40,656 nt of DNA, taken from a bacterium (GTDB lineage Bacteria; Auribacterota; UBA3054). Location of the stretch: contig JAGCGH010000137.1 of NCBI GenBank assembly GCA_017649705.1, positions 1 through 40,656 on the forward strand, given 5' to 3'. The notes beneath the pieces are model-generated. The model saw only the letters and a program-made list of their open reading frames with translations, made no database searches and had not been told where the DNA came from. This document shows, in pieces, positions 15,799 to 24,122 of the stretch. How positions within the stretch are numbered: position 1 is the first letter of the stretch; every line of letters starts with the position of its first letter. The position numbers were made by a program, and so were the translations under genes.

Positions 15799-17559
15799 AT
15801 GAAAAAAATACATCTCATAATCGGACTGATGACCCTGGCGCTGGTAGGGCTTCTGGGAAGAATGTACTTCCTTCAGATGACCGACCAGACGAGCCACAAC
15901 GCCAGGAAACTCGACCAGCTCAGGACCACTGTCAAAGTGGAGGCCAAGAGAGGCCAGATCTGCGACCGCCACGGCGCCATCTTAGCCCTCTCCACCACCT
16001 CCCCCACCCTCTGGTGCGACCCCGGGGTGGTCAAGGACCCCGTGAAGGAAGCCAGGCTTCTGGGCGAAATAATCGAGATGAGCGAAAGCGAGATCGGCGA
16101 GCACCTCTCGGCCAGCAACCGCTACAACGTCATAGCCCGCGGACTCATGGACACGGAGAGCCACAAGATAAGAACGCTTAATTCCCAGAAAAAGCTCCCC
16201 GGCGTCTATATCAAATATGAAGAGAAGCGCGTCTACCCCAAGAAAGAACTCTTCGGAGTGCAGCTGGGGTTCTGCGACAGCGAAGGCAGGGGCGCCTTCG
16301 GCGTCGAGAAAGGCGCGGAACATTACCTGGCCGGCATCGACGGCTGGAACACTTTCCTCAGGGACAACCGCCAGCGCCGCTTCTTCGATCTGAAGAACGT
16401 CGATCTGATCCTCGATCCCATGGACGGGCAGAACATTTTCCTGACCATCGACGAGAAGCTTCAGCAGATCGCCCAGGAAGAGCTGGCCAAAGCCGCGGAG
16501 GAATACACTCCCGCCCGGGCCGGCATCATCATGCTCGACCCCGCCACCGGCGACATCCTGGCCATGGCCAGCTGGCCCTTCTTCGATCCCAATCAGCGCA
16601 GCGAATACCGGGAAGGCATCTTCAACAACATCCTCCTCAGCGACCCCTTCGAGCCCGGCTCCATCATGAAGCCCATCTCCGGCTCCCTGGCCCTCAACGA
16701 GGGCGTGGTGAACCTCTCCACCCCCGTGGACTGCAAGAACGGGCTTTGGATAACTGAGTACGGCCGGAAGATGCACGACGACCACAAAATGGGCACGGTG
16801 ACCTTCAAGGAAGTCATCAAGTACTCCTCCAACATCGGCATCGCCCAGGTCGCGGAGATGCTGGGGAAAGAAAAACTTTACAAGGGTCTCAGGTCTTTCG
16901 GCTTCGGCTCCAAGAACGATCTGAAGATACTGGAAGGCGAATCCAGCGGCATGCTGAGCCCCTATGACAAATGGTCCGGATACACCATCCAGTCCGTCCC
17001 CATGGGGCAGGAGATCGGCGTGACGGCCCTGCAGATGGCCTCCGCCATCGGCACCATCGCCAACCGCGGCGTCAGGATGAAGCCGAGGCTCGTCAAGATG
17101 ATCCACATGTCCGACGGCACCATTTCTCCGGAAGCCAAAAACTTCAACTATTTCGATCCCGTGGTGGCCCAGTCCGGCGTCATTTCTGAAAAAGCCGCCC
17201 TGGACATGACGGACGCCATGGTGGCCGTCACCGACGACGACGGCACCGGACGATTGGTGGCCATCCCCGGATACAAGATCGCCGGCAAGACCGGCACGGC
17301 CCAGAAGTACGACCCCGCCATCAAGGCTTATTCCCACAAGAATTACATGGCCTCCTTCGCGGGATTCGTTCCCGCCTACAATCCCAGGATAGTCTGCGTG
17401 GTGGTCATCGATTCCCCCAGGAAATCGATCTACGGCGGAAAAGTCGCCGCGCCTGTTTTCAGGGAAGTCTGCAGGGCCGCCCTTGAGCACCTTCAGGTGC
17501 CCGCCGATTTCGAAACTGAGGAAGAAACGAACAAAGAGGACAAATATGCAGCTCAGTGA
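15799..17559 (+). CDS. ftsI: Septal peptidoglycan transpeptidase FtsI (PBP3)
   Basis: A 586-residue class B penicillin-binding protein that crosslinks septal peptidoglycan in the periplasm. It has one N-terminal membrane anchor (about 5-26), a pedestal region with RGQICDRHG, and the three transpeptidase motifs: Ser288-x-x-Lys291 (EPGSIMK), Ser343-Ser-Asn345 (YSSNIG) and Lys497-Thr-Gly499 (AGKTGTAQK). No PASTA domain follows. An AGGAAA ribosome binding site precedes the ATG. Its end overlaps murE by 14 bases. It should work with FtsW encoded further along the cluster. Confidence 0.95.
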   Translation: MKKIHLIIGLMTLALVGLLGRMYFLQMTDQTSHNARKLDQLRTTVKVEAKRGQICDRHGAILALSTTSPTLWCDPGVVKDPVKEARLLGEIIEMSESEIGEHLSASNRYNVIARGLMDTESHKIRTLNSQKKLPGVYIKYEEKRVYPKKELFGVQLGFCDSEGRGAFGVEKGAEHYLAGIDGWNTFLRDNRQRRFFDLKNVDLILDPMDGQNIFLTIDEKLQQIAQEELAKAAEEYTPARAGIIMLDPATGDILAMASWPFFDPNQRSEYREGIFNNILLSDPFEPGSIMKPISGSLALNEGVVNLSTPVDCKNGLWITEYGRKMHDDHKMGTVTFKEVIKYSSNIGIAQVAEMLGKEKLYKGLRSFGFGSKNDLKILEGESSGMLSPYDKWSGYTIQSVPMGQEIGVTALQMASAIGTIANRGVRMKPRLVKMIHMSDGTISPEAKNFNYFDPVVAQSGVISEKAALDMTDAMVAVTDDDGTGRLVAIPGYKIAGKTGTAQKYDPAIKAYSHKNYMASFAGFVPAYNPRIVCVVVIDSPRKSIYGGKVAAPVFREVCRAALEHLQVPADFETEEETNKEDKYAAQ

Positions 17560-19015
17560 ACTATTGAAGGACATACCCCACGAGCTTGTTAAGGGGAGCG
17601 ACAAATTAGAGATCTCCGGCCTTTCCCTGAACAGCCGGCAGGTCAAGCCGGGCTTTGTCTTCGTGGCAAAGAAAGGCGCGCTGGCTGACGGAGCCTATTA
17701 CATATCCGACGCGGTGGAGAGAGGAGCCGCCGCCATTTTCGTCGCCGAAGCCCCGAAGCTGTTGCCCGAGAACGTCGCCGTGGTGAAAATATCCGAGGAC
17801 ATCGACACCTTATCCCTTCTGGCCCACCGTTTCTACGGCCAGCCCAAATGCAAGCTCGTTGGCATAACCGGCACCAACGGCAAGACCACCTCCGCCTACG
17901 TCATCAGAAATTTCCTAAGCGCCATGGGACTCACCGTGGGGCTAATAGGCACCATTTCCTACGAAATAAAAGATCTTAAAAAACCCGCCTCCCGGACCAC
18001 CCCCGACGTTTTCGAACTCTACGGCCTGCTCTCCGTCATGGACAAAGCCGGAGCGGACGCCGTGGTCATGGAAGTCTCCAGCCACGCGGCGGTCCAGAAA
18101 AGAATAGGCGATCTGAAGTTCGACGCCCTCGTCTTCACCAACCTCACCCAGGACCATCTGGACTACCATCACTCCATGGAGGAATACTACGGAGCCAAGA
18201 GACGCTTCTTCGACCATTGCAAAGACGACGCCTGCTGTTTCGTCATGGTTGACGACGAGTGGGGCGAAAGGCTGGCAAAGGAACTGAAGGAGGAAGGCAA
18301 ACGCACTATAACCATGACCACCTGCGGAAAAGAGGCTGAAATAAAAGCGGAAGACATATCCGTCATGCGGGACGGCTCGGAATTCACCCTGAAAGGCGCG
18401 TTCAAAGACGACCACCGCATAAAAATAAATTACCTCGGCCGCCACAACGTGGCCAACGTCATGGGAGCGCTGGCCGTGGCCGTTTCCTTCGGACTTTCGG
18501 AGGAGAAAGCCCTTTCCCTTTGCCCCTCCCTTCCCCCAGTTCCCGGAAGACTCGAATTCATGCCCAACAAGCTGGGCCTTGTCATCGTCATCGACTACGC
18601 CCACACAGACGACGCCATGCGCAACGTCATGCGCTGCCTGAGGGAGATCACGGAGAACAAGCTTTGGATCGTCTTCGGCTGCGGCGGCGACCGCGACCGC
18701 ACCAAACGCCCCAGGATGGGCAGGGCCGCGGAGGAGATGGCGGACATGGTGGTCATCACCACCGACAACCCCCGCACCGAAGATCCCGAAGCCATCGTGG
18801 CCGACATCAGATCCGGCATGCTGACGGAAAATTACAAAGTGATACTGGACCGCAAGGAAGCCATTGCCTACGCCGTCAGCGAAGCAAGATCCGGCGACGT
18901 GGTGCTGATAGCCGGCAAGGGACACGAGACCTACCAGGAGATCAACAGAGTTTTTTACGACTGCGACGAAAGAATGATAACCAAAGAGATCATCTCGAAA
19001 ATAGAAAATGCGTAA
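17546..19015 (+). CDS. murE: UDP-MurNAc-tripeptide ligase MurE, meso-DAP type
   Basis: A 489-residue Mur ligase that adds the third stem-peptide residue in the cytoplasm using ATP. I start it at ATG 17546, after AAAGAGGA, where MQLSELLKDI matches the family N-terminus; a longer frame from 17483 lies inside ftsI and is not plausible. Key features are the ATP loop GTNGKTT (109-115), TTPDVFELY, HNVANVMGAL in the central domain and DNPR at 407-410. DNPR marks meso-diaminopimelate specificity rather than lysine, which implies DAP-type peptidoglycan. It overlaps murF by eight bases. Confidence 0.95.
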   Translation: MQLSELLKDIPHELVKGSDKLEISGLSLNSRQVKPGFVFVAKKGALADGAYYISDAVERGAAAIFVAEAPKLLPENVAVVKISEDIDTLSLLAHRFYGQPKCKLVGITGTNGKTTSAYVIRNFLSAMGLTVGLIGTISYEIKDLKKPASRTTPDVFELYGLLSVMDKAGADAVVMEVSSHAAVQKRIGDLKFDALVFTNLTQDHLDYHHSMEEYYGAKRRFFDHCKDDACCFVMVDDEWGERLAKELKEEGKRTITMTTCGKEAEIKAEDISVMRDGSEFTLKGAFKDDHRIKINYLGRHNVANVMGALAVAVSFGLSEEKALSLCPSLPPVPGRLEFMPNKLGLVIVIDYAHTDDAMRNVMRCLREITENKLWIVFGCGGDRDRTKRPRMGRAAEEMADMVVITTDNPRTEDPEAIVADIRSGMLTENYKVILDRKEAIAYAVSEARSGDVVLIAGKGHETYQEINRVFYDCDERMITKEIISKIENA

Positions 19016-20366
19016 GTTCACTCACAGCGACATAGAGGAAGCGCTGGGACGCGGCTTCGAATTTCAGGGTATCCCGCCCGCGGAGGCCATGGAGGTCTGC
19101 GTGGACACGAGGATCCTGAAGGAAGGCGATCTTTTCGTGGGCTTGAAAGGCGGAGACTCTCCTGAAATAGCCGCCAAAGCCGCGGAGCAGGGCGCCCGGG
19201 CCTGCGTTCTCAGCTGTGAGTGCGGAGCCCTCCCCTGCTACAGGGTGGTGGACACCGTCAAGGCCCTGCAGGACCTGGCGGCTTACCAGAGGGCCAGAGT
19301 CCAGATACCCATGGTGGCCGTGACCGGCTCCTGCGGCAAGACCACCACCAAAAACATGCTGGGGTCCATATTGGGGACCGTGGGCGAGACATTGGTGACC
19401 AAAGGGAATCTGAACAACGAGATCGGTCTTCCCCTGACGCTGCTGCGGCTGGGCAGTGAATACGCCTGCGCCGTGGTGGAGATGGGCATGAACCACAAGG
19501 GCGAGATACTGGCCCTGAGCCGCCTGGCCAGGCCGGAGGCCGCCGTCATCACCAACATCGGCAGCGCCCACATCGAGTTTTTGGGCTCCCGGGAAAACAT
19601 CGCGGAAGCCAAGGGCGAGATCTTCCGGGGGCTTCCGCCCTGCGGACGGGTCGCCCTGCCCTATGAATGCGATTTCTTCGAAAAGCTCTCCAACATGGCG
19701 AAGCTTCTGGGACTTTCCGTCCTCAGCTTCGGAAAAGGCGGAGACGTGGAGTTCAGCATAAAAAAAGAATCCGGCGAAGGATTGAAAGGCGAATTGAGAA
19801 CGCCGAAAGGCAACGCGGAAATGACTGTTCCGGTCTTGGGCGGCTACAACGCCCTCAACATCGCCGCCGCGGCCGCCGGTTCCCTGGCGCTGCTGCCGGA
19901 CATCGCGCTGGAAAACATCAAAAAAGGCCTTGAAAACGTCCAGGGCGAAAGGCTGCGCAACGAGATACACAAAGCGCTCGGCGCAACTTTCATCCTCGAC
20001 TGCTACAACGCCAACCCCGATTCGCTCTCGGCCTCGCTGGGAATGCTGAAAAGCATGCCCTGCGAAGGAAGGAAGATCGCCTTTTTGGGAGACATGCTGG
20101 AGATCGGCGAAAAAGCCAGGGAGGCGCACTACGCCGCCGGCCTGGCGGCGGGAGAATTCCTTGACGCCCTCTTCATCATCGGGGAAAACGCGGAGCACTA
20201 CAAAACGGGCGCCCTGGCCGCAGGCCGGGGCTGCCGCGTGGAGATCTGCCGCCCCGAGAACGCGGCGGAAAAGCTGGCGGAAAGCATCAGTTCCGGCGAC
20301 CTGATCCTCTTCAAGGGATCCCGGGCCAACAAACTGGAAGACTATTTCTTCGCATTGGAAAAATAA
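19008..20366 (+). CDS. murF: UDP-MurNAc-pentapeptide synthetase MurF
   Basis: A 452-residue ligase that joins D-Ala-D-Ala to the tripeptide precursor. Features: N-terminal substrate domain with SRQV-like VDTRILKEGDLFV (about 32-44), ATP loop TGSCGKTT (106-113), EMGMNHKGEI in the central domain, the GGYNALNIAAAAA segment and DCYNANPDS in the C-terminal domain. Length is normal. The start lies inside murE (ATGCGTAA overlap). The ddl gene that would supply D-Ala-D-Ala is not in the window. It is followed by an unusual 198-base structured spacer before mraY. Confidence 0.95.
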   Translation: MRKFTHSDIEEALGRGFEFQGIPPAEAMEVCVDTRILKEGDLFVGLKGGDSPEIAAKAAEQGARACVLSCECGALPCYRVVDTVKALQDLAAYQRARVQIPMVAVTGSCGKTTTKNMLGSILGTVGETLVTKGNLNNEIGLPLTLLRLGSEYACAVVEMGMNHKGEILALSRLARPEAAVITNIGSAHIEFLGSRENIAEAKGEIFRGLPPCGRVALPYECDFFEKLSNMAKLLGLSVLSFGKGGDVEFSIKKESGEGLKGELRTPKGNAEMTVPVLGGYNALNIAAAAAGSLALLPDIALENIKKGLENVQGERLRNEIHKALGATFILDCYNANPDSLSASLGMLKSMPCEGRKIAFLGDMLEIGEKAREAHYAAGLAAGEFLDALFIIGENAEHYKTGALAAGRGCRVEICRPENAAEKLAESISSGDLILFKGSRANKLEDYFFALEK

Positions 20367-20478
20367 AAATGACTTACATAGAAATTAAAAGCAGGAACGG
20401 AATGTGTGCGGTGATTGGCGGATCGCTTTTCCCTTCCCCATACACGAACACACACACCAAAGAGAGCGCCGTCTCTAC

Positions 20479-20527
20479 ATCCGCATTCCGGTTGCGGATG
20501 GCGGCATCCATTGCCGCTGTCCGCAAC
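20479..20527 (+). promoter_or_regulatory. Two mutually exclusive hairpins in the murF-mraY spacer
   Basis: A long hairpin pairs GTTGCGGATGGCGGCA (20491-20506) with TGCCGCTGTCCGCAAC (20512-20527) around a five-base loop. All 16 pairs form if two central G-U wobbles are allowed. A smaller hairpin pairs ATCCGCA (20479-20485) with TGCGGAT (20493-20499), using the same bases as the long 5' arm, so only one can form. No T-run follows, so it is not a standard intrinsic terminator. mraY begins 38 bases later after an AGGGGG ribosome binding site. The arrangement could tune mraY expression or be a remnant of a mobile repeat. The rest of the 20367-20564 spacer shows nothing I recognise. Confidence 0.5.
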
Positions 20528-20564
20528 GTCCTGCCAACAATATTTAAAAATAACAGGGGGTAAA

Positions 20565-21656
20565 ATGTTTTACTACATCTTCTTCGGCTGGCTTTCGGAA
20601 AGCGTTTCCGTCTTCCACGTCTTCAAGTACATCTCTGTCCGCTCCGCCGGCGCAGCCATCACTTCGCTTCTCATCAGCCTCATTCTGGCGCCGGTGATGA
20701 TCCGCTGGCTCTACATGATGAAGATCGGCCAGGAGATCAGGCGCGACGAGTGCCCCCCCTTGCACCTTCTGCACAAAAACAAGGAAGGCGTCCCCACCAT
20801 GGGCGGACTCCTCATACTGCTGTCGGTGTGCATCTCCACCCTGCTCTGGGCTCAGTTCTCCCTTTACACCTTCCTGGCGCTGGGCGTTTTCGTCGCCCTG
20901 GGCCTCCTGGGCCTGGCGGACGACTACACCAAGGTCAAGCAGAAAAACGCCGCCGGCATCTCCGGAAAGACAAAGCTGGTGGTCCAGTCCCTTGTGGCGC
21001 TGGCGGCCGCGCTGATACTGCTCCTGTTCAGCAAGGAAAGCTTCCCCTTCTACGTCCCCTTCCTCAAGAATCCCGTCATCGAGAACCTCGGCTATTACTA
21101 CATCATCCTGGCGGTCCTGGTGATCGTCGGGACCTCCAACGCCGTCAACCTCACCGACGGCCTTGACGGGCTCGCCATAGGCACCGTGACCATCGCCGCC
21201 ATGAGCTACCTTATCCTGGCCTACTGCGCCGGCAACGTCACCATCGCCAACTACCTCAACATCTATTACGCCAGGGAGGCCGCGGAACTGACGGTCTTTT
21301 TGGCCGCCATCGGCGGCGCCGGATTGGGATTCCTCTGGTACAACGCCCACCCCGCCATGGTCTTCATGGGCGACACCGGCAGCCTTGCCCTGGGCGGCGC
21401 CATCGGCATCACGGCGCTCCTTGTCCGCAAGGAAGTGCTGCTTCTCATAATCGGTTTCATCTTCGTGATGGAAGCCTTCTCCGACATCCTTCAGGTGGCC
21501 TCTTTCAAAGTCCGCCACAAAAGGATCTTCCGCATGGCCCCCATCCACCATCATTTCGAGATCCAGGGCTGGCCTGAGACAAGGGTGACCGCGCGGTTTT
21601 TGATCCTGGCCCTCATATTCGCCATCATCGGCTTAGCAACCTTGAAACTACAGTGA
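20565..21656 (+). CDS. mraY: Phospho-MurNAc-pentapeptide translocase MraY
   Basis: A 363-residue polytopic inner-membrane enzyme that transfers phospho-MurNAc-pentapeptide to undecaprenyl phosphate, making lipid I. I use ATG 20565, which gives the family start MFYYIFFGWL and has AGGGGG upstream; the frame extends to 20415 through unrelated spacer. Motifs: TMGGLL, LADDYTKVKQK with the adjacent Asp pair, NAVNLTDGLDGLA with catalytic-site Asp residues, and HHHFEIQGWPE near the end. About ten membrane helices are apparent. murD follows four bases after the stop. Confidence 0.95.
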   Translation: MFYYIFFGWLSESVSVFHVFKYISVRSAGAAITSLLISLILAPVMIRWLYMMKIGQEIRRDECPPLHLLHKNKEGVPTMGGLLILLSVCISTLLWAQFSLYTFLALGVFVALGLLGLADDYTKVKQKNAAGISGKTKLVVQSLVALAAALILLLFSKESFPFYVPFLKNPVIENLGYYYIILAVLVIVGTSNAVNLTDGLDGLAIGTVTIAAMSYLILAYCAGNVTIANYLNIYYAREAAELTVFLAAIGGAGLGFLWYNAHPAMVFMGDTGSLALGGAIGITALLVRKEVLLLIIGFIFVMEAFSDILQVASFKVRHKRIFRMAPIHHHFEIQGWPETRVTARFLILALIFAIIGLATLKLQ

Positions 21657-21660
21657 TATT

Positions 21661-23052
21661 ATGCGCGTTGCGATAATGGGATTAGCGAAAAGCGGCCTGG
21701 CCGCGGCAAATCTGGCTTTGAAGCTGGGCTTTAAAGTCAGCGTCAGCGACAACTGCCTCAGCCACGGGCGGACGGTGGAGCCTTCCTCAGCCATGCTTGA
21801 AAAAGCCAAGCAGCTCCGCTCCAAGGGCGCCTATGTGGAAATAGGCCGCCATTCCAGGGCGTTCCTGGAAGGCGCGGACACACTGATCCTGAGCCCCGGC
21901 GTCTCCGAGGACAACGAGGCGGTCCGCTGGGCCCAGGAAATGGGCATCGAAGCCGTGGGCGAAGTTGAGTTCGCCATCAGATACTGCAAGGGCAAAGTGG
22001 TCGCCATAACCGGCACCAACGGCAAGACCACCACCACCTCCCTCATATCCCACATCCTGGACCAGGCCGGAATTCCCCACGTCACCGCCGGCAACATCGG
22101 CGTGCCGCTGAGCGAATACGCCCTGGAAACCACCCCGGAGCATGTTCTGGTCCTGGAGATGAGCTCCTTCCAGCTGGAGACCATAAAGGAGTTCTCCCCC
22201 GCCGTCTCAATTTGGCTCAATCTGACACCCGACCACCTGGACCGTTACCAGAACATCGAAGCCTACCGCTCCGCCAAGGAGAATATCTTCCGCCATCAGA
22301 AGGCCGGCTCTACCGCCATCGTCTGGCACCAGGAGAAGAAGAACGAACAGAATCTCATCTCCGCCTTCAAGCTCCGCCCCATCTGGGTGGACGAGACCGG
22401 ATCCGACAGCGAGATATTGAATTCCGACCGCGCCGTGCTGAAAGACGGCCGCTTCACCCTTTCCCTCGGCGGGAAAGAACTCTCCTGCGGCGTTCCCTCC
22501 GAAATGCTGCTGAAGGGGCGCCACAACCACATCAACCTTCTGTGCGCCATGGCGGCGGCCAAAGTTTTGGGCGTGGATGAAGAGACCATAAGGAAAGCCT
22601 GCATGACCTTCAAAGGCCTCAGCCACAGGATAGAGACCGTGGCCAGGATCAACGACACCGTCTTCGTGGACGACTCCAAGGGCACCAACCCGGAGGCGAC
22701 GGTGGAAGCCGTCATGGCCTTCGATTACCCGGAGGCGCTGATCCTGGGAGGCTACGACAAAGGCAGCGACTATGGCATGCTCATCCCCTACATGCAAGGC
22801 AAAGTTTCCCATGTCATCCTGATCGGAGCCACCACGGAAAAATTCCAGACGATCTTCGGCGGCGAATTCCCCACCGTGCTGGCCAAGACCATGAAGGACG
22901 CCGTTCAGAAAGGATACGAACTCATGAAGGACGGCGGAACGGTGCTTCTCTCGCCCGCCTGCGCTTCCTTCGACATGTACAAAAGCTACGAGGAGAGGGG
23001 CGACGACTTCGCGAACCTTTCCCGGAAACTAACCCAGAACCTAAACAAGTGA
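21661..23052 (+). CDS. murD: UDP-MurNAc-L-alanine:D-glutamate ligase MurD
   Basis: A 463-residue cytoplasmic Mur ligase that adds D-Glu to UDP-MurNAc-L-Ala. It begins with the Rossmann-like UDP-binding domain (VAIMGLAKSGLAAANLAL), then the ATP loop TGTNGKTTTT (117-126), EMSSFQLET, LTPDHLDRY, GRHNHINLLCA and DDSKGTNPEAT. The C-terminal domain has LILGGYDKGSDY and LLSPACASFDMYKSYEERG. All are standard for MurD and the length is normal. Confidence 0.95.
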   Translation: MRVAIMGLAKSGLAAANLALKLGFKVSVSDNCLSHGRTVEPSSAMLEKAKQLRSKGAYVEIGRHSRAFLEGADTLILSPGVSEDNEAVRWAQEMGIEAVGEVEFAIRYCKGKVVAITGTNGKTTTTSLISHILDQAGIPHVTAGNIGVPLSEYALETTPEHVLVLEMSSFQLETIKEFSPAVSIWLNLTPDHLDRYQNIEAYRSAKENIFRHQKAGSTAIVWHQEKKNEQNLISAFKLRPIWVDETGSDSEILNSDRAVLKDGRFTLSLGGKELSCGVPSEMLLKGRHNHINLLCAMAAAKVLGVDEETIRKACMTFKGLSHRIETVARINDTVFVDDSKGTNPEATVEAVMAFDYPEALILGGYDKGSDYGMLIPYMQGKVSHVILIGATTEKFQTIFGGEFPTVLAKTMKDAVQKGYELMKDGGTVLLSPACASFDMYKSYEERGDDFANLSRKLTQNLNK

Positions 23053-23083
23053 TTAACCAACCTCAAAAAGAGAGGAGAGCCAT

Positions 23084-24103
23084 ATGAACAAATCATTCCT
23101 TATCTTCCTGTTCACGGTCAGTCTCGTGGGCATAGCCTTCTTCGGGTGCGCCAAAAGCGAACCCCGCACCGACGTCACGCTTGAGCTGACTTCTCCGGAC
23201 ACCATCGAAGCCTTGGTCGAAAAAGACCTCAACACCATCGGCACGTCTTATCAGGACATCGACAATTATCCCGAGTCCACTCCCGCCCAGGTCACCTACG
23301 TTGACAGCGTGGAGATGCAGAAGCCGCTGAGAGTGCAGAACGACGATTCCCTCTATCAGGGCGAAACCGGCATCAACGACCAGTACACCGTGCCCTCGAG
23401 CAGCGTCTCGGTCTGGGGATCCGACAACGACAAGACTCTTGAGCCTCTGACGGACCGCGAGGCCATCTCCGTGCTGCCTCCTCCCACCGGCGACGTCACA
23501 GTCTCCTCCGGCGACGGCTTCTCCGGCCTGAACACCTCTTCCGTCAGCACGACCGAAACGAAGAGCACCCTGCAGCCCAAGCCCGCCACCGAGACCACCG
23601 TGGTGACGCCGCCCAACTCCGGCTACCTCTACCAGGGTAACAACGGAACTTCCTCTTCCCAGGGTTACGCCGGGTCCAGCGCCGTGACCGGCGGCAGCAC
23701 CTACACCGTGCAGGCCGGCGACAACCTTATCAAGATCGCCAAGAAGTTCAATCTCAAGGTCAGCGACATCTGCTCCGCCAACAATATCTCCCGCACTTCC
23801 ATTCTGAAGGTCGGACAAATCCTTACCATTCCCGGTGCCGGCGGTTCCGAAACTACCTCCGCCGTCACCCAGCCCGCCGCCCCCGTCTCCGCCAGCATCT
23901 CCTCCGTGGTGACCGCGCCTGAAAGCGCCCCCCAGACCCAGAGCGTTTCCGGCGGCACGCAGACCTACACCGTGCAGGCCGGCGACAGCTATTGGAAACT
24001 GGCCAGGCGTTTCAACTCCTCCGTGGAGGAGCTCATGTCCATGAACAACACCTCCAGCGACAAACTGCAGATAGGGCAGGTCATCAAAGTCCCCGCCAGA
24101 TAA
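23084..24103 (+). CDS. Lipoprotein with two LysM peptidoglycan-binding domains
   Basis: A 339-residue protein with a lipoprotein signal peptide (MNKSFLIFLF...AFFGC, lipid-anchored Cys22). A long Ser/Thr/Pro-rich low-complexity linker (about 30-204) follows, then LysM domains at about 206-249 (YTVQAGDNLIKIAKKF) and 294-337 (YTVQAGDSYWKLARRF). LysM binds GlcNAc-containing glycans such as peptidoglycan. There is no catalytic domain such as M23. A GGAG ribosome binding site lies upstream, and it sits 31 bases after murD and 19 before ftsW. Placement inside the dcw cluster suggests a role in division or septal wall attachment. That is inference, since this is not a standard dcw member. Confidence 0.85.
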   Translation: MNKSFLIFLFTVSLVGIAFFGCAKSEPRTDVTLELTSPDTIEALVEKDLNTIGTSYQDIDNYPESTPAQVTYVDSVEMQKPLRVQNDDSLYQGETGINDQYTVPSSSVSVWGSDNDKTLEPLTDREAISVLPPPTGDVTVSSGDGFSGLNTSSVSTTETKSTLQPKPATETTVVTPPNSGYLYQGNNGTSSSQGYAGSSAVTGGSTYTVQAGDNLIKIAKKFNLKVSDICSANNISRTSILKVGQILTIPGAGGSETTSAVTQPAAPVSASISSVVTAPESAPQTQSVSGGTQTYTVQAGDSYWKLARRFNSSVEELMSMNNTSSDKLQIGQVIKVPAR

Positions 24104-24122
24104 AACTCACATCGAAGACAGA

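Noticed and set aside
15982-17646. A 554-residue minus-strand open frame opposite ftsI
   Set aside because: It mirrors a strongly supported gene, is rich in His/Gly/Val/Asp as expected for the antisense of GC-rich codons, and has no domain signature.
20479-20527. Intrinsic terminator between murF and mraY
   Set aside because: The stem is strong but no T-run follows, and the downstream genes are essential members of the same cluster with no new promoter that I can see.
20369-20563. A 64-codon frame filling the murF-mraY spacer
   Set aside because: It fits neatly between the genes, but it has no ribosome binding site, its third-position base use is unlike the neighbours, and half of it is the hairpin. 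I treat the spacer as RNA structure or repeat instead.
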